A stretch of DNA of 64,000 bases from Diacronema lutheri (taxonomy: Eukaryota > Haptophyta > Pavlovophyceae > Pavlovales > Pavlovaceae). The notes under the pieces were generated by a model, which saw nothing but the letters and a program-made list of their open reading frames with translations, was not told the origin of the DNA and made no database searches. This document shows positions 30,274 to 41,500 of the stretch, in pieces; within the stretch, counting starts at the first letter, position 1; every line of letters begins with the position of its first letter. Location of the stretch: contig JAGTXO010000008.1 in assembly GCA_019448385.1 (NCBI GenBank), forward strand, positions 496,001-560,000, in the 5' to 3' direction. A program made the translations under genes and the position numbers.

Positions 30274-32459
30274 ATGCAGATCTTCGTGCGCGCGGACGTG
30301 AACTTCTCGCTGCGCGTGGAGCCGGACGCGAACGTTGGCAAGGTGCGCCGCCTCGTGTACGAGCGCCTCGGCGCGCCGCAGCGCCTTCTCTTCGCCGGCA
30401 AGCAGTTGGACGACGAGGCGCGCAGCCTCGCTGAGTACGGCGTAGGCGTCGGCTCCACGCTGCACGCCGTCGGCCGGCTGCCGGGCGGGTGCGGCGTGGC
30501 GGGCGTAATCCTCGCAGACGAGAACAAACACGTTAACCAGATGATTTTCGACGCGCTCACCGTCCTCCAGCACCGCGGCCAGGACGCCGCAGGCATGGTG
30601 ACGTGCGAGCAGAAGCGGCTGCACTTGCGCAAGGACAACGGCCTTGTGCAAAACGTCTTCACGCAGGAGGCGATGATCCAGCTGCGCGGGCCGATGGGGA
30701 TCGGGCACTGCCGCTACCCGACTGCCGGCACCTCCTCGTGCGCTGAGGCGCAGCCGCTCTACACCAACTTCCCGTACGGCCTGTGCATCGCGCACAATGG
30801 CAACCTGACGAATGCGTCGACGCTCAAGCACAGCGTCGAGTCCATGTGCCGGCACGTGAACACGAACTCGGATTCGGAGCTGCTGCTCAACATCTTCTCC
30901 GAATCACTTGCCAAGGTGCGCTCCGAGGGTGGCGACGACCTCGATTCCGACGCCATCTTTTATGCTTGCTCGTCCGCCTTCAAGAAATGCATTGGCGGCT
31001 ATGCGGTCAGCGCACGCCGAGCGGCGCGCCGGGCAGCGCGCTGGGCCGCGCGCGGTCGCGCTCAGCGCGCTCAGCCGCGCCGCACGCTCGGCCGCGCCGC
31101 CGCCCTTACCCGCCGCAGGTCGCAATCCTCATCAACGACGTCGGCGTCGTCGTGTTCCGCGACCCGCTCGGCATCCGGCCTTTGATTTACGGCTCGCGCG
31201 AGCAGGCGCACGGCCTCTCCGACTACGCGATCGCGTCGGAGAGCGTCGCGATTGACACGATCACGTGCGCGTCGGGCGACACCTTCGACATTGTCCGCGA
31301 CGTCGCGCCGGGCGAAGCCATCTTCTTCCCAAAGGGCGGCCGGCCGCCGCTCACGCGCCAGTGTGTGCCCGGCGCACGTCTCTGCCCGTGCCTCTTCGAG
31401 TACGTCTACTTTGCGCGGCCCGACTCGGTGATGGACGGCGTGCCCGTGTACGAGGCGCGCCTGAGCATGGGCACGATGCTCGCTGAGCGCATCAAGCGCC
31501 TCTACCCGGACACGTGGGAGCAGATCGACGTCGTCGTACCCGTGCCCGACACGGCGCGCACGTCCGCGCTCTCGCTCGCCTACCAGCTCGGCCGGCCGTA
31601 CCGTGAGGGCTTCATCAAGAACCGGTACATCGCGCGCACCTTCATCATGCCGGGCCAGGCCGCGCGCAAGAAGGGTGTGCGCGTCAAGCTCAACACGATC
31701 AAGTGCGAGTTTAAGGGCAAGGTGTGCGCCACTCTGCGTGCCACTCTGCGCGCCGCGGCGCACGCGCGCGCGCTCACGCGCGGCGCGTTCACGCGCGCGC
31801 ACCCACACGCCGCGCCGGCGTGCCGCCCGCAGAATGTGCTGCTCGTCGACGACTCGATCGTGCGCGGCACGACCTCCAAGGAGATCGTGCAGATGGCACG
31901 TGACGCGGGCGCGGCCAAGGTCTTCTTCTCGTCCGCCGCGCCGCCCGTCCGCTTCCCGAACGTCTACGGCATTGACATCCCGACCAAGTCGGAGCTGATC
32001 GCGAACGGGCGCGAGGAGGCCGAGATCGCGCGGCTGATTGACGCCGACTGGGTTGCGTACCAGGACCTCGACGACTTGAAGGCTGCTGTCGAGGAGATCA
32101 ACGATGGCGTCAAGGGCTGCACGTTTGAGGCGTCCGTCTTCGACGGCAAGTACGTGACGGGCGACATCGGCGAGGAGTACTTTGCGTCGCAGGCGATGCG
32201 CAAGACGGGCGGCGTGCTCGCAAAGGCGCCGACGAGCGGCGTCCATTTTCTCGAGGCCGTGACTGGCGGCTCGGGTGCGTCGGCATGCAACGTGCCCGCG
32301 CAGGCGAGCCGGCATGCGACGCTCAGGCACCAGGCCTCCGCAGAGTGCGACTCGCTCTTCAACCAGGGCGGCAACGCGATCAACAAGCCGTCGCCAGTCG
32401 ACAACCTGCACCAGACACTCACTGGCATGCACATGCCATCAGCGTCAGCGACGGCTTGA
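30274..32459 (+). CDS. purF: Ubiquitin-like domain fused to amidophosphoribosyltransferase (PurF/PPAT)
   Basis: This is the first committed step of purine synthesis (PRPP plus glutamine to phosphoribosylamine). Exons 30274-31005, 31119-31721 and 31833-32459 join in phase 0 and give 653 residues. Residues 1-72 are ubiquitin-like: MQIFVRADVNFSLRVEP, then QRLLFAGKQLDD, STLHAVGRLPGG. Residue 73 is the Ntn-hydrolase nucleophile Cys that opens CGVAGVI, so the Gly-Gly end abuts the mature enzyme. The glutaminase part has LQHRGQDAAG, GHCRYPTAG and HNGNLTN; the PRPP motif is VLLVDDSIVRGTT near 31840. In other species a short propeptide is removed to free this Cys. Here the ubiquitin-like unit takes that place. 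Compared with ubiquitin, Arg72, Leu73, His68 and Val70 are kept, Arg74 is Pro and Leu8 is Asp. Confidence 0.93.
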
Positions 32460-33069
32460 CGGAGCGAGACGCGCGAGCCGCAGCAGCACCGTCGCGGCTC
32501 TTGTGCGCGGTCGCGCTCGGCGCAATGCACAGCGCACGCATGGCCACTCGTCGCGCGGCACGATCGCACCCTCTGCTGCACCGGCTGGCACATCATGCCG
32601 TCGCGCACGGCCGACGCGCCGCGTACGCGCCTGCACGCACCATTGTATCGTGCGCCCGCGGTGGCGCGCCGGTACACGTCGGGGGGGCGGTGGCGCGGCT
32701 CGCGCGCGTCGCATCGGGGCTCGCGCGCGGCAGTCGCATGTCGACCAGTCTTTGTGTTTGCGTGCAGTTGTTCGATCAGTTGTCGCAACGTGGGCATCGT
32801 CTTGTGTCGTCGCAGCAGCTCTGTCTGTGCCGGGCGAGTGCACGTGACGCTGTGAGGGCCAGGGGGCGACCCGCAACCGCCTCTTTGTCTCTTTTTTGGC
32901 CAGCAATCGCCTCTTTTCCTCTCAAAAATAGAAGCTGTTTTAGTGTTTTTCCTGGCTGTTTGTCGGCTTGCAGGACCCGGAAGGGCCCACGCGGCAAAAG
33001 CGGTCTGATCAGCACCACCCCGCCGCTTTGGGCCCCGGTGAATGCGTGCAGCAGCTCCGTTGCACGAGG
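32460..33069 (+). other. Intergenic region of about 610 bases
   Basis: No protein is recognised. Near 32880-32972 there is a T/C-rich run ending in GTCGGCTTGCAG, a strong acceptor-like site. The sulfotransferase frame is open from that point, so an upstream exon or a 5' leader intron may exist here. Confidence 0.5.
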
Positions 33070-33924
33070 ATGCTCAGCCGAACCGCAGTCGCGCTGCTTC
33101 TCGCCGCCCCGGCGGGCTGCGCACCGGCATTCTTCAAGTTCACTTCACCACGGACGAGCCGGAGCCTGAGCGTGTGCATGTGTGCCAAGTGCGGCAGCAC
33201 CTCAATCTTCCGCGCGCTGCACAAATCGATCATTGGCCGGCCGAAGCGCCCCGTGAAGCCGTGGGTGCAAAACTTTGCCGCCTGGCGAGCTCCAGGCGTT
33301 GAGATTTCTTGCACGCCGGGCGACGTGCACGTGCACGTCGTCCGCGAGCCGATTGAACGGTACGTCAGCGCCTTCCACAGCAAGCTCAAGTGCTGCCCCG
33401 GCGCGTCCGGGCGGCAGCGCGGCTGCTACAAGGACCATCAGAATGTCCAGCGCGCGCGCGCGCTGCTCGCCCTCGGCGGCAACGCGACGAGCGCGCGGTG
33501 CCTGCACATGGACGACTTTGCCGGCGCGCTGCGTGCAGTCCATCGCTTGGGAAAGCAAGCCGAGCTGGACGAGCACTTCCTGCCGCAGCACCTCCGCTGC
33601 CGCGTGCAGCCAAACGCGCTCGATTTGGCCGACCCCAAGCTGCAGGGCGCTGATCAACTGCGCCGAGCGATCGCCCAGTACTCCGCGCGTGGCAAACGAC
33701 TGCGGATCCGCGGCAACGTCTCGCAGCTCGCGCTGCCCCTCACGCTGCTTCAGGGCTTCGCTTTCAAGGGCGGTCGCCTTGCGGTGACGAGGTCGCACCG
33801 CACGCCTCGCGATGACGCGGCCTACCAGGTGACCAAAAAGAGCTGGAGGGCGCTCTGCGAGGTGAGCTACGACGAGTACATGGCGCTTGGCCTGCGCCAA
33901 CCTGCCCATTGCCCACCCACCTAG
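33070..33924 (+). CDS. Golgi carbohydrate sulfotransferase-like protein
   Basis: The protein has 284 residues and starts with a signal anchor (MLSRTAVALLLAAPAGCAPA). The PAPS 5'-phosphosulfate loop is CAKCGSTSI (about residues 38-46) and the 3'-phosphate loop is VREPIERYVSAFHSK (near 33343-33387). This order matches the HNK-1/chondroitin sulfotransferase family (sulfotransferase family 2). Two Cys pairs follow, as in luminal enzymes. It would transfer sulfate from PAPS to a glycan in the Golgi; the acceptor is unknown. The frame continues upstream to an acceptor-like CAG at 32972, so the N-terminus could be longer. Confidence 0.82.
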   Translation: MLSRTAVALLLAAPAGCAPAFFKFTSPRTSRSLSVCMCAKCGSTSIFRALHKSIIGRPKRPVKPWVQNFAAWRAPGVEISCTPGDVHVHVVREPIERYVSAFHSKLKCCPGASGRQRGCYKDHQNVQRARALLALGGNATSARCLHMDDFAGALRAVHRLGKQAELDEHFLPQHLRCRVQPNALDLADPKLQGADQLRRAIAQYSARGKRLRIRGNVSQLALPLTLLQGFAFKGGRLAVTRSHRTPRDDAAYQVTKKSWRALCEVSYDEYMALGLRQPAHCPPT

Positions 33925-34137
33925 CTCGTTCCTTCCTTACCCCTTCCGAGCTGTGCGCCGTCCTCAACGCGCCTCGCGACAGCCAGCTGAGCGCCGCCGA
34001 CACGCACGGCCCGAGGCATGGGGCCGAGCTCAACGATGCCGGCCCTGCCCAAACCTCCGCCTCGCTGCACCCACTGGCTCTTCGCGCTGCGCCCGACGCT
34101 CTCTGTCAGTGGGGACGCTCGTGTCGAATGCCCCCGC

Positions 34138-34692
34138 TCATTGCGGGTACTTGGTAAAGAGAAGCGCGGCATTGTGCCCGCCAAAGCCGAGGTTGTCCGT
34201 CATGACAGCCTTGAGCCCGTCGACGTGCTGCATCGTGTTGGGCACGTAGTCGAGGTCGAGTTCCGGGTCGGGATCGTTCAAATTGATCGTCGGCGGGATG
34301 TCGCCGGAGGCGAGCACCTTGACGGAGATCGCGGCCTCGATCGCGCCAGCCGCGCCGAGCAGGTGGCCCGTCATCGACTTGGTGCTCGAGATCTTGAGCC
34401 GCTTCGCGTGCTCGCCAAAGGTGCGCTTGATCGCCATCGTTTCGAACTTGTCGTTGAAAGGCGTCGACGTGCCGTGCGCGTTGATGTAGCCCACATCCGA
34501 CTGCAGCGTCCACCGCGACGTCGCACCGCGCGGCGGAAGCGTGGGCGGACGGCGCGGTGAGCGGCGGCAGCGGCGACAGGCGCGCGACGCAGGAGGTGCA
34601 GGGCGCGGTCCTGCGGAGAGGGAGCTGTCGGGGCATGGGGACGAGGCATGCGCGGTGCTGCGACGGAAGCGCCATTGCGCGCGCGGCGCGGC

Positions 34693-34730
<38 letters not shown>

Positions 34731-36062
34731 AGCCCGCCGCCCGGTCACCCGGACCGGGCAGCTCCGCCTGCGCCGGACCGGTGCTCAGATGGGCGTGCGC
34801 GCGCGGCGGCCGGCGACTGGCGCGCACGCCTGCTGACAGCACACGTCCTTCGGCGCGGCACGACGCAAGCCGCCCGACAGCCGCAAGGCGACGGCCATGC
34901 GCGTGCGCAGAGGAGGCCGCGGCCGCGAGCTTGCCGGGGTGCGCGCACCTTTGCGATGCCCGCCTGCACGATCGCCGCCTCGAGCGCGGCCGCCAGGCCC
35001 TCGCCTTCGGGGTGCGGAGCGGTAATGTGGTGCGCGTCGCACGTCGCGCCGTAGCCGGCGAGCTCGCAGTAGATCCGCGCGCCGCGCGCCTTCGCGTGCG
35101 CCTCCGACTCGAGCAACAGCGTGCCCGAGCCCTCACCCATGATGAAGCCGGAGCGCTTGGCGTCAAACGGGCGCGACGACCCCTTCGGATCGTCGTTCAT
35201 GTCGGTGCACATCGCGCGCATGTTACAAAAGCCGGCGTAGCTGAGCGGCGTGACGGCCGCCTCCGAGCCGCCGCACAGCATCACGTCCGCGAGGCCCAGC
35301 TCGATGTATTTCGCCGCCTCGCCGATCGCATGCGTGCCGGTCGCGCATGCCGAGACGACGCCAAAGTTGGGCCCCTTCGCGCCCAGCTCGATCGCAATGA
35401 TCCCGGACGCCGTGTTGCCAATCACCATCGGGATAAAGAAGGGGGAAACGCGCTTCGGCCCCTTGCTGAACATGGTCTCCGCATTCTTCTCGAACGAGTC
35501 GATGCCGCCGATGCCCGAGCCCATCAGCACGCCAAAGCGCGGCTTGTCAACCTTTGAGAGGTCGAGCTTGCCGTCCGCCACCGCCTGCTTCGCCGTCGCC
35601 ATCGCGAGCTGCGTGTACCTGTCGTTGCGCTTCGCCTCCTGTCGACGCAGCGCGCGCACCGCACGCCGCGCGCGAGAGGCGCGGCCGGACCGTTGGCCAA
35701 CGCGCGCGGGCGAGTCGTTCGTGCGCGCGGCCATGGAACGCGCAGCTCGCACGAAGCGCGCTCACCTTTGGGTCCATGTACTTCTCGAACGGGAAGTCCT
35801 TGACCTCCGAGCCGATCTGGCAGCCAAATGGCTCGGGGTCAAAGCTGGTGATGCGGTCAATGCCCGACTTGCCCGCGAGGAGGTTGACCATCATCTCGTC
35901 GATGTTGTGCCCGCATGAGGTGACGGCGCTGACTCCCGTCACAACCACCTTGTGCCGCTGCTGGCGGTCCGACATCCGCGGTGTGCAGCGCGACCGCGCG
36001 ACCGAATGCCGCAGCGGCCCCGCCGCGGCGAGGGCCAGCGTGGCGACGATGGAAATCATCAT
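34138..36062 (-). CDS. fabF: Plastid beta-ketoacyl-ACP synthase II
   Basis: This is the condensing enzyme of type II fatty acid synthesis, acting on acyl-ACP and malonyl-ACP. Exons 35766-36062, 34949-35638 and 34138-34500 are all in phase 0 and give 449 residues. The catalytic Cys lies in [11 protein letters not shown], the two His in [12 protein letters not shown] and [10 protein letters not shown], and the Lys in [14 protein letters not shown]. The joins restore EKYMDPKEAKRND and [16 protein letters not shown]. The N-terminus ([20 protein letters not shown]) is a signal peptide followed by a basic stretch, which fits import into a secondary plastid. The second intron (34501-34948) contains a run of about 34 C (minus strand). 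Confidence 0.95.
34695..34728. repeat. Poly-G/poly-C tract in KAS II intron
   Basis: About 34 consecutive G on the plus strand, within the minus-strand gene's intron 34501-34948. Confidence 0.9.
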
Positions 36063-36222
36063 GGCGACGCAATTTGGTTCGCGATCACGAATCTCGCCAA
36101 CCAGGTCGGCTGCGTTTTAAAAGCCGCGCGGTGGCGGCGAGCGGCGGCCGAGGACACAAGTCGCGAGGCGGCTGCGGCTGGGGTGCAGGTGGCTGCATCG
36201 CCGAGTGCGGCGGACGCGAGCT

Positions 36223-37278
36223 ATGCCCAAGCTGACGATCATTGCGCGCGTGGTCGACGGCTTGCCACTCGCAGCGTCGATGGAGGACGACAAGTACCAT
36301 CGCGACCTGGATGTGTACAAGAACCAGGCGAAGAAGATCTTCAAGCAGCTCAGCAGCTCGTCGCCGGGCAGGCTGTCGATCGAGTCGGGCTCAGAGGTCT
36401 TCCAGTGCGCGCCCGCGCGCATCCGTCTGGTGCCACGCGGCGCGCTGGCGGCTCGCACGCTGCTCCTCGCGCCGGAACGGCCGCGCGCGCGGCGCGCGCG
36501 CGCTCGACGGGGCGACACGCGGCCGTGCGCGCGAGCTCGCGCGCGATTGGGAGCCACGCGCGCCCACGCGCATCCGTACGCGCGCCTCACCATTCATCCG
36601 CGGCGCGCGTGAAAAGCTACATCATTGAGGGCGGCGTCTGCTACCTCGTGCTGACTGAGCGTGCCTACCCGAAGCGGCTCGCGTTCAACTACCTTGAGGA
36701 ACTGCAGAAGGAGTTCAACCTGTTGTATGCGACGGAGGTAGATACGGCGACGCGCCCGTACGCCTTCATCAAGTTTGACTCGTTCATCCAGAAGACCAAG
36801 AAGCTGTACATGGACACGCGCGCGCAGCGCAACGTGAACAAGCTGAACGAGGACCTCGCCGACGTGCACAAGATCATGATGACCAACATTCACGAGGTCC
36901 TGGGAAGGGGGGAGCGGCTCGACAGTGCGCGCGGCGCAGCCCGCTCTGCCCTGACGCCCGCGTGCCATCGTGCCCCTGCTGTGCAGTTCTGGCCGTTGCC
37001 GGCCTCTGGCCCCTCTGTGCGCCCGACCGCCGCGCCCAGCACTGCATCGACGCCCCCGCGCCCTGCGGCACGTTGCGCTCCCTCTCCGCGCCCGCGCCCG
37101 CGCGCGCGCTCGTGCTCGCGCAGACGTGATGAAGCACTCGGGCAAGCTGCGCGAAGGCGCGCGTGAGTACGCCAAGCAGGCCAAGCATCTCAACACGATG
37201 ATGCTCTTCCGCAAGTACGGGCCCGTCGCGCTGGGCGTGTCAATCGTCCTGCTCGTGCTCTACTGGAGATTCCGATAG
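36223..37278 (+). CDS. SEC22: R-SNARE Sec22
   Basis: This is an ER-Golgi vesicle fusion SNARE, 214 residues, the usual size. Exons 36223-36404 (phase 2), 36617-36924 (phase 1) and 37124-37278. The joins give VFHYIIEGGVCYLVLTERAY and GERLDNVMKHSGKL, both standard for Sec22. The longin domain occupies about residues 1-120. The SNARE helix starts near QRNVNKLNEDLADV and has the zero-layer Arg in EVLGRGERL. A C-terminal tail anchor (GVSIVLLVLYWRF) ends the protein. The start MPKLTIIARVVDGLPLA fits the family. It is divergent from KAS II, 160 bases apart. Confidence 0.95.
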
Positions 37279-37296
37279 GGGGGGGGGGGGGGGGGG
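37278..37296. repeat. Poly-G tract after the Sec22 stop codon
   Basis: A run of about 19 G starts at the last base of the stop codon, so it would lie in the 3' UTR. Confidence 0.85.
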
Positions 37297-37359
37297 TGGG
37301 GACGTGCCGTGTTGTTGTCGTACGGACCAGAATGAAAGCTGGCGAAAACGAGTGTTTTG

Positions 37360-38339
37360 CTAGGCAGACTTCGTCACCAACGGTCGCAATCTCGCGCGCA
37401 GCTCTTCGGCCGTGCCCTCTTTCGAGAGGCCGCGGAGGCCACACTCCTCCTGCAGCTCTGCCTTGAGCAGCTTGCGGATGCGCGAAAGCGTGAGCGTTCC
37501 TGCGGGCGCGCACGCAACGCCTTCACGCGCCAGCTCGGGAGCGGCAGCAGCAGCGGGCCGCTTTCCTTCCGCACGTGGCGGCAGCCGGGCGGGCGCCGGA
37601 TCGGATTCGCTCGGCGTCTCCGATGCGCGCACCGCCCTGCCGAACGTAACCGCGAGCCGCTCGAGCAGGCGCGTGTTGGTGGCGACCGTGCTCTGCCGTC
37701 TGTCCATCGCCTTGTTCGCGAGCGCATCGGCGGCGCCATTGTGCTCGCGGAGAAAGTGGCAGAGCGTGTATCGGCCGGCGAACGCGCGCGTGAGCACAGC
37801 GCTCACTCGCGCGTGCAGCTTGCCCAGCACGGGCGAGCGCACGGCCCAATTGCCGAGCAGCTGCTGGATGATGAGAGAGGAGTCACCCTGCAGCGTCACG
37901 CGCTCAACACGGAGCTTCTTGTCGAGCTGCACGGCGGCGAGCACGCCGATGAGCGCGGCGTGGTACTCTGCCTGGTTGCCCGTCTTCGGCTCCTTCAGCC
38001 ATACCGATAGCTCCTGGACCACCTCCTTGCTGCTCTCGACCAGCACGACGACGCCGCACCCCGCCGGCCCCGGATTGCCTCGCGAGCCGCCGTCGAACTG
38101 CACGAGCAAGTGCACGCCCCTGCGAGGCGCGCACGAAGGGCGCGCGCGTGCACGATCAGGCCGCGGCCCGAGCCCCGCGCTGCGCGCCGCGCGTGCACGC
38201 CGCGTCGCGCATGAAGCTCAGCGGCGCACCGCCGTGCGCTCATCACAAGTGCATGCGTCGAACGTAGCCTCGCGGCACGCGGGAGCGCCGAGCCTTCGAA
38301 CGCCACCATCGAGCAGAACGTGTGCACGAGGTTCCACAT
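37360..38339 (-). CDS. RNase HI-like protein with C-terminal SAP motif
   Basis: Predicted exons 38230-38339 and 37360-38119 join in phase 2 to give 289 residues. The RNase H fold is clear: FDGGSRGNPGPAGCGVV (first Asp), NQAEYHAALIGVL (Glu), LQGDSSLIIQQL (Asp) and HFLREHNGAADALAN (His and last Asp). All four metal-binding acids are present, so activity on RNA/DNA hybrids is likely. The last 45 residues (SRIRKLLKAELQEECGLRGL then LRARLRPL) look like a SAP DNA-binding motif. The short first exon encodes a basic, acid-poor leader (MWNLVHTFCSMVAF) that could target mitochondria or plastid. This exon is less certain than the rest. Confidence 0.82.
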
Positions 38340-38444
38340 CCGCGGGCGGCGGCGTCCGTCTCCGCCGCCCCGTGCCTGTGGACCTTTTAGCTTTTTGCGA
38401 CGGGCTGCTTGGAATTGGCACCGTGCCTCATGATCAGTGAAAGA

Positions 38445-38475
38445 TACTAACGACGCTTACAGGCGGGTCAGCAGG
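38445..38475. repeat. Reverse copy of the AGCGTCGTTAGTA-containing motif
   Basis: On the plus strand it reads TACTAACGACGCTTACAGGC and continues GGGTCAGCAGG, matching the complement of 23721-23750 with one extra base. On this strand it resembles a TACTAAC branch site followed by a TACAG acceptor. Confidence 0.75.
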
Positions 38476-38585
38476 GGGGGGCGTGCACGGGGCCGAGGCT
38501 GGACAAGCGGAGCGAGCGAAAGGGCGCACGCAACGCAGCTCACACAAGAGCAAAGGCAGAAAGAAGCTAGGCGCCGAGGCGGGAG

Positions 38586-41500
38586 CTAGGCGCTGAGCTC
38601 CGCGGTCGCGATGACGGCGAGCTCAATGACGTCGTACGCTGCCGCGTGCAGCCGCGCGTCATACGGTGCGACCATAAACCTCGCGTCCGCCGAGTACCCG
38701 CGCAGGTAGCCGAGCGCGAGCGTGTCGTGCAGCGCGCTCTGCACGCCGTGCAGTGCCTCGCCGCGCTCCGTGGCCGCTGCGCGCTCGCGCAGCGCACTCA
38801 GCGCGACCTGCGGCACGCCAGAGCTCGCGTCGGCGCCAACGAGAGTCTCGAGGAAGGAGACATGCTCCCGCACGAGCAACTGCGTGAATGCCGCCGCGGC
38901 CGGCGCAACGGCCGCACGCTCGTGCTCAGACGGCGCCGATGCGGCGGGCGGCTGGGGTGGGCCAAGCCGAGTCAGGTCGACGTAGCTTTGCTCGTCAAAA
39001 GCGAGGTCAAGATCGAGGAAGGCGAGGAAGTTGCGCGAGCCGTCGGCACCGTCCGTGGCCCCCGTCTCGTCCGCGTTGTCCGCGCCGCTCTCGGCCGCGC
39101 GCGACGGCGGGCGCATGACGGCATTGTTGGCGTGCGCATTGCAGTGCCACTGCGCGTCGAAGCACGCGCGGTCCTGGAACGTGCCCCAGCTGCACCGCGC
39201 GAGATGCATCGCGCGCAGCCAGCGACCGCACTCGTAGCCAAGTCGTGAGTAGGCGTACCCGAGAATCGAGGCACGCGCGCGCGGCTCAGGCAGGTCGGCA
39301 AGGCGGGCGGCGAGGCGCGCGCACGCCGCTCGCCATCGTGGCTGCCAGCGCGCGTGCATCGGCACCGCGCCCGCTTCGGTCCACTGCTCGGCCGGCGCGG
39401 CTGGGTCAGGTGCGGCGTCCACGATGGCGGCGGCGCCAGTATCCGCACGGACGCAAGCGCCGACAAACGCGAAGCAGCGCTCGTCGCGCGAGAGCTTTGG
39501 CCAGCTCAGCCCGCAATTGAGCGCGCGCGCGCCCATCGACGGCGCACTGCCCTCGAGCGCCGGCTCGACGGCGGCGGCGCCGCCTCCGCCGCCGCCGCCG
39601 TCCGCGCTGGCCGTGCGCTCCGGTCGCTGCTCGGCGAGACGCAACTCGATGGCGATCATCGCGTCGGTCACGAGCTGTGCGGTCTCAACCGTGAGCCCGT
39701 CCGGCCGCTCCGGCGGGAAGAGCGCGCGCACGCGCTCGCGCAGCGGCGCGGCGCCGCGCGCGGCGTCGAGCACCGTGGGCGCGACGAGCGACGGCAAGAG
39801 AATGGCGAGGCCTGTGAGCACGTGCGTGCCAAGGCGGCGGTCACCGACGGTTCGAAGGATGGCGCAGACGGGGCGCAGCTCCGGCGCGTCGCCAAGCGGC
39901 AGCTGGCCGAGGCGCGCGCCGCCGTAGAGCGCCCAGCCGAGCGGCTCGTTGCCGAGCATCCCGGGCGCAATCTGAGCGAGCCGCGCACTCATCGCGCACT
40001 CGCGCTTGGCGGTGTGCGCGAAGGCGCAGCCGCGCAACTCGCGCCGGCGCGGCGCGCCCGCGCCGGCGCGCAGCGTGCGCACGACGAAGCCGTCTTCCCC
40101 GTTCCCGCACCCCTTGAGCCTGTACCACGCCGCGCGGCCGCCGACGGCCGGCACGCGCACGATGGCTGAACGCACGCCGCTCGCGACCGCGCGCGCGAGC
40201 GCGCACGCCGGCGGGTTGCCGGCGAGATCTGGCGGCACCTTGAGCAGCGGGTGGCGCGCGAGCAGCTCGGGCATCGCCGCGCACGCCGGGCTCAACGTAG
40301 AGCCCGCCTCGCGCAGCTCGCGCGCGGGCGTGGCAGGGAGCGAGATGTCAGCGATGCCGTCTGCGCCAGCAACCAGCTCCGCGCGCGAGAGCGTGATGCG
40401 CAGCGCGGCGTCGGAGAGGTCGTCGTCGAGGCGCGAGAAGGCGACGACCTCGCCGTCCGTCGGCAGCAGGCAGCATGGCCGCGAGCCGAACCAGACGGCG
40501 TCCTCGTCGTGCGCGTCCTCGTCGTGCGCGCCGTCGGCTGCTCCAGCGTCCACGCCAGCGCTTGTGTCCGCAGCGCCGGCGGCGGCGTCCGCGCCGCGCG
40601 CGCAGCCGCCCGGGGCGCGCACCGCCGCGCAGACGAGCACGACGGCGGCGCGCACCTCCGCCAGCTCGGCGAGCACGAGCTGGGCGAGGAGGCGAGCCGG
40701 TTTGTTTGGCCAATACTCAGCCGGCAGGGCCACACCCGCAAAGTACCGAGGCGTGCCGGCTTCGAAGAGAGCGTCGAGCACACTGTCTGGCGTGCTGTCA
40801 AGCGCACCGCCGCTCGCAAGCCGTCGGCGCTTGCGCTCCGACGCCGCCCACGTGCGCAGCTGCTCGGTCGCGAGAGAGCGAGCCCGAGCTTCGAGCGCGG
40901 CGTGCGCGGCCGGCCTGCGCGGATATATACCCGATGTCGCATGGGCAACCTCCTCAGTGGGCGCGGCGGCGGGCGCGCCGATGCCCGCATCGGCGCGCGC
41001 ACACGGCGCGCAGCTCAGCACGCCGCCCAGCCCGCCATGCGAGAGGAGCGGCTTGTTGTCCGAGTCGAGGATGAGCAGGGCCATGCATGCGCTCGCAATA
41101 TTCCCGTCGCCCGTCGGTCGAGCCATGAAGTAGTCTGCCGGCGCGTTCTCATCGGCAGGCGCGGCGTGCGCGGGCAGCAGCACGAGCGCGAGCCAGTGGT
41201 GGACGGCACCAAAGATGACGCCTATCGCTCTGCCATTCTCGCAGCCGCCATCGCCCGCGGCGCCCACGCGTTGGCCGTGCGCGCGCGCGACGAGGGCGAC
41301 GAGCTGAGAGACGAAACTGACGAAAGGCGTTGCGGCCGGCGGATGCGCCAGCGCGCCGCGGCGCTGCTCGCGAGCGCAGCGCAGCTCGCGCAGCTCATGA
41401 TCGAGGTCAGCGGGCAGCTCGTCGAAAACGAGCACGCGATCGCGCAGCTGCGGATCCTGCGCGGCGAGCCAGCGGAGCTGGGCTGCGTCGAGCACGCCGG

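Noticed and set aside
31006-31118. Possible continuation of PurF exon 1 through Arg/Ala-rich sequence
   Set aside because: Splicing GYA|VAILINDVG restores the conserved PurF sequence exactly, so this is an intron.
38445-38475. Real branch point and acceptor of a plus-strand gene
   Set aside because: No plus-strand coding sequence follows before 42278; treated as a dispersed repeat instead.
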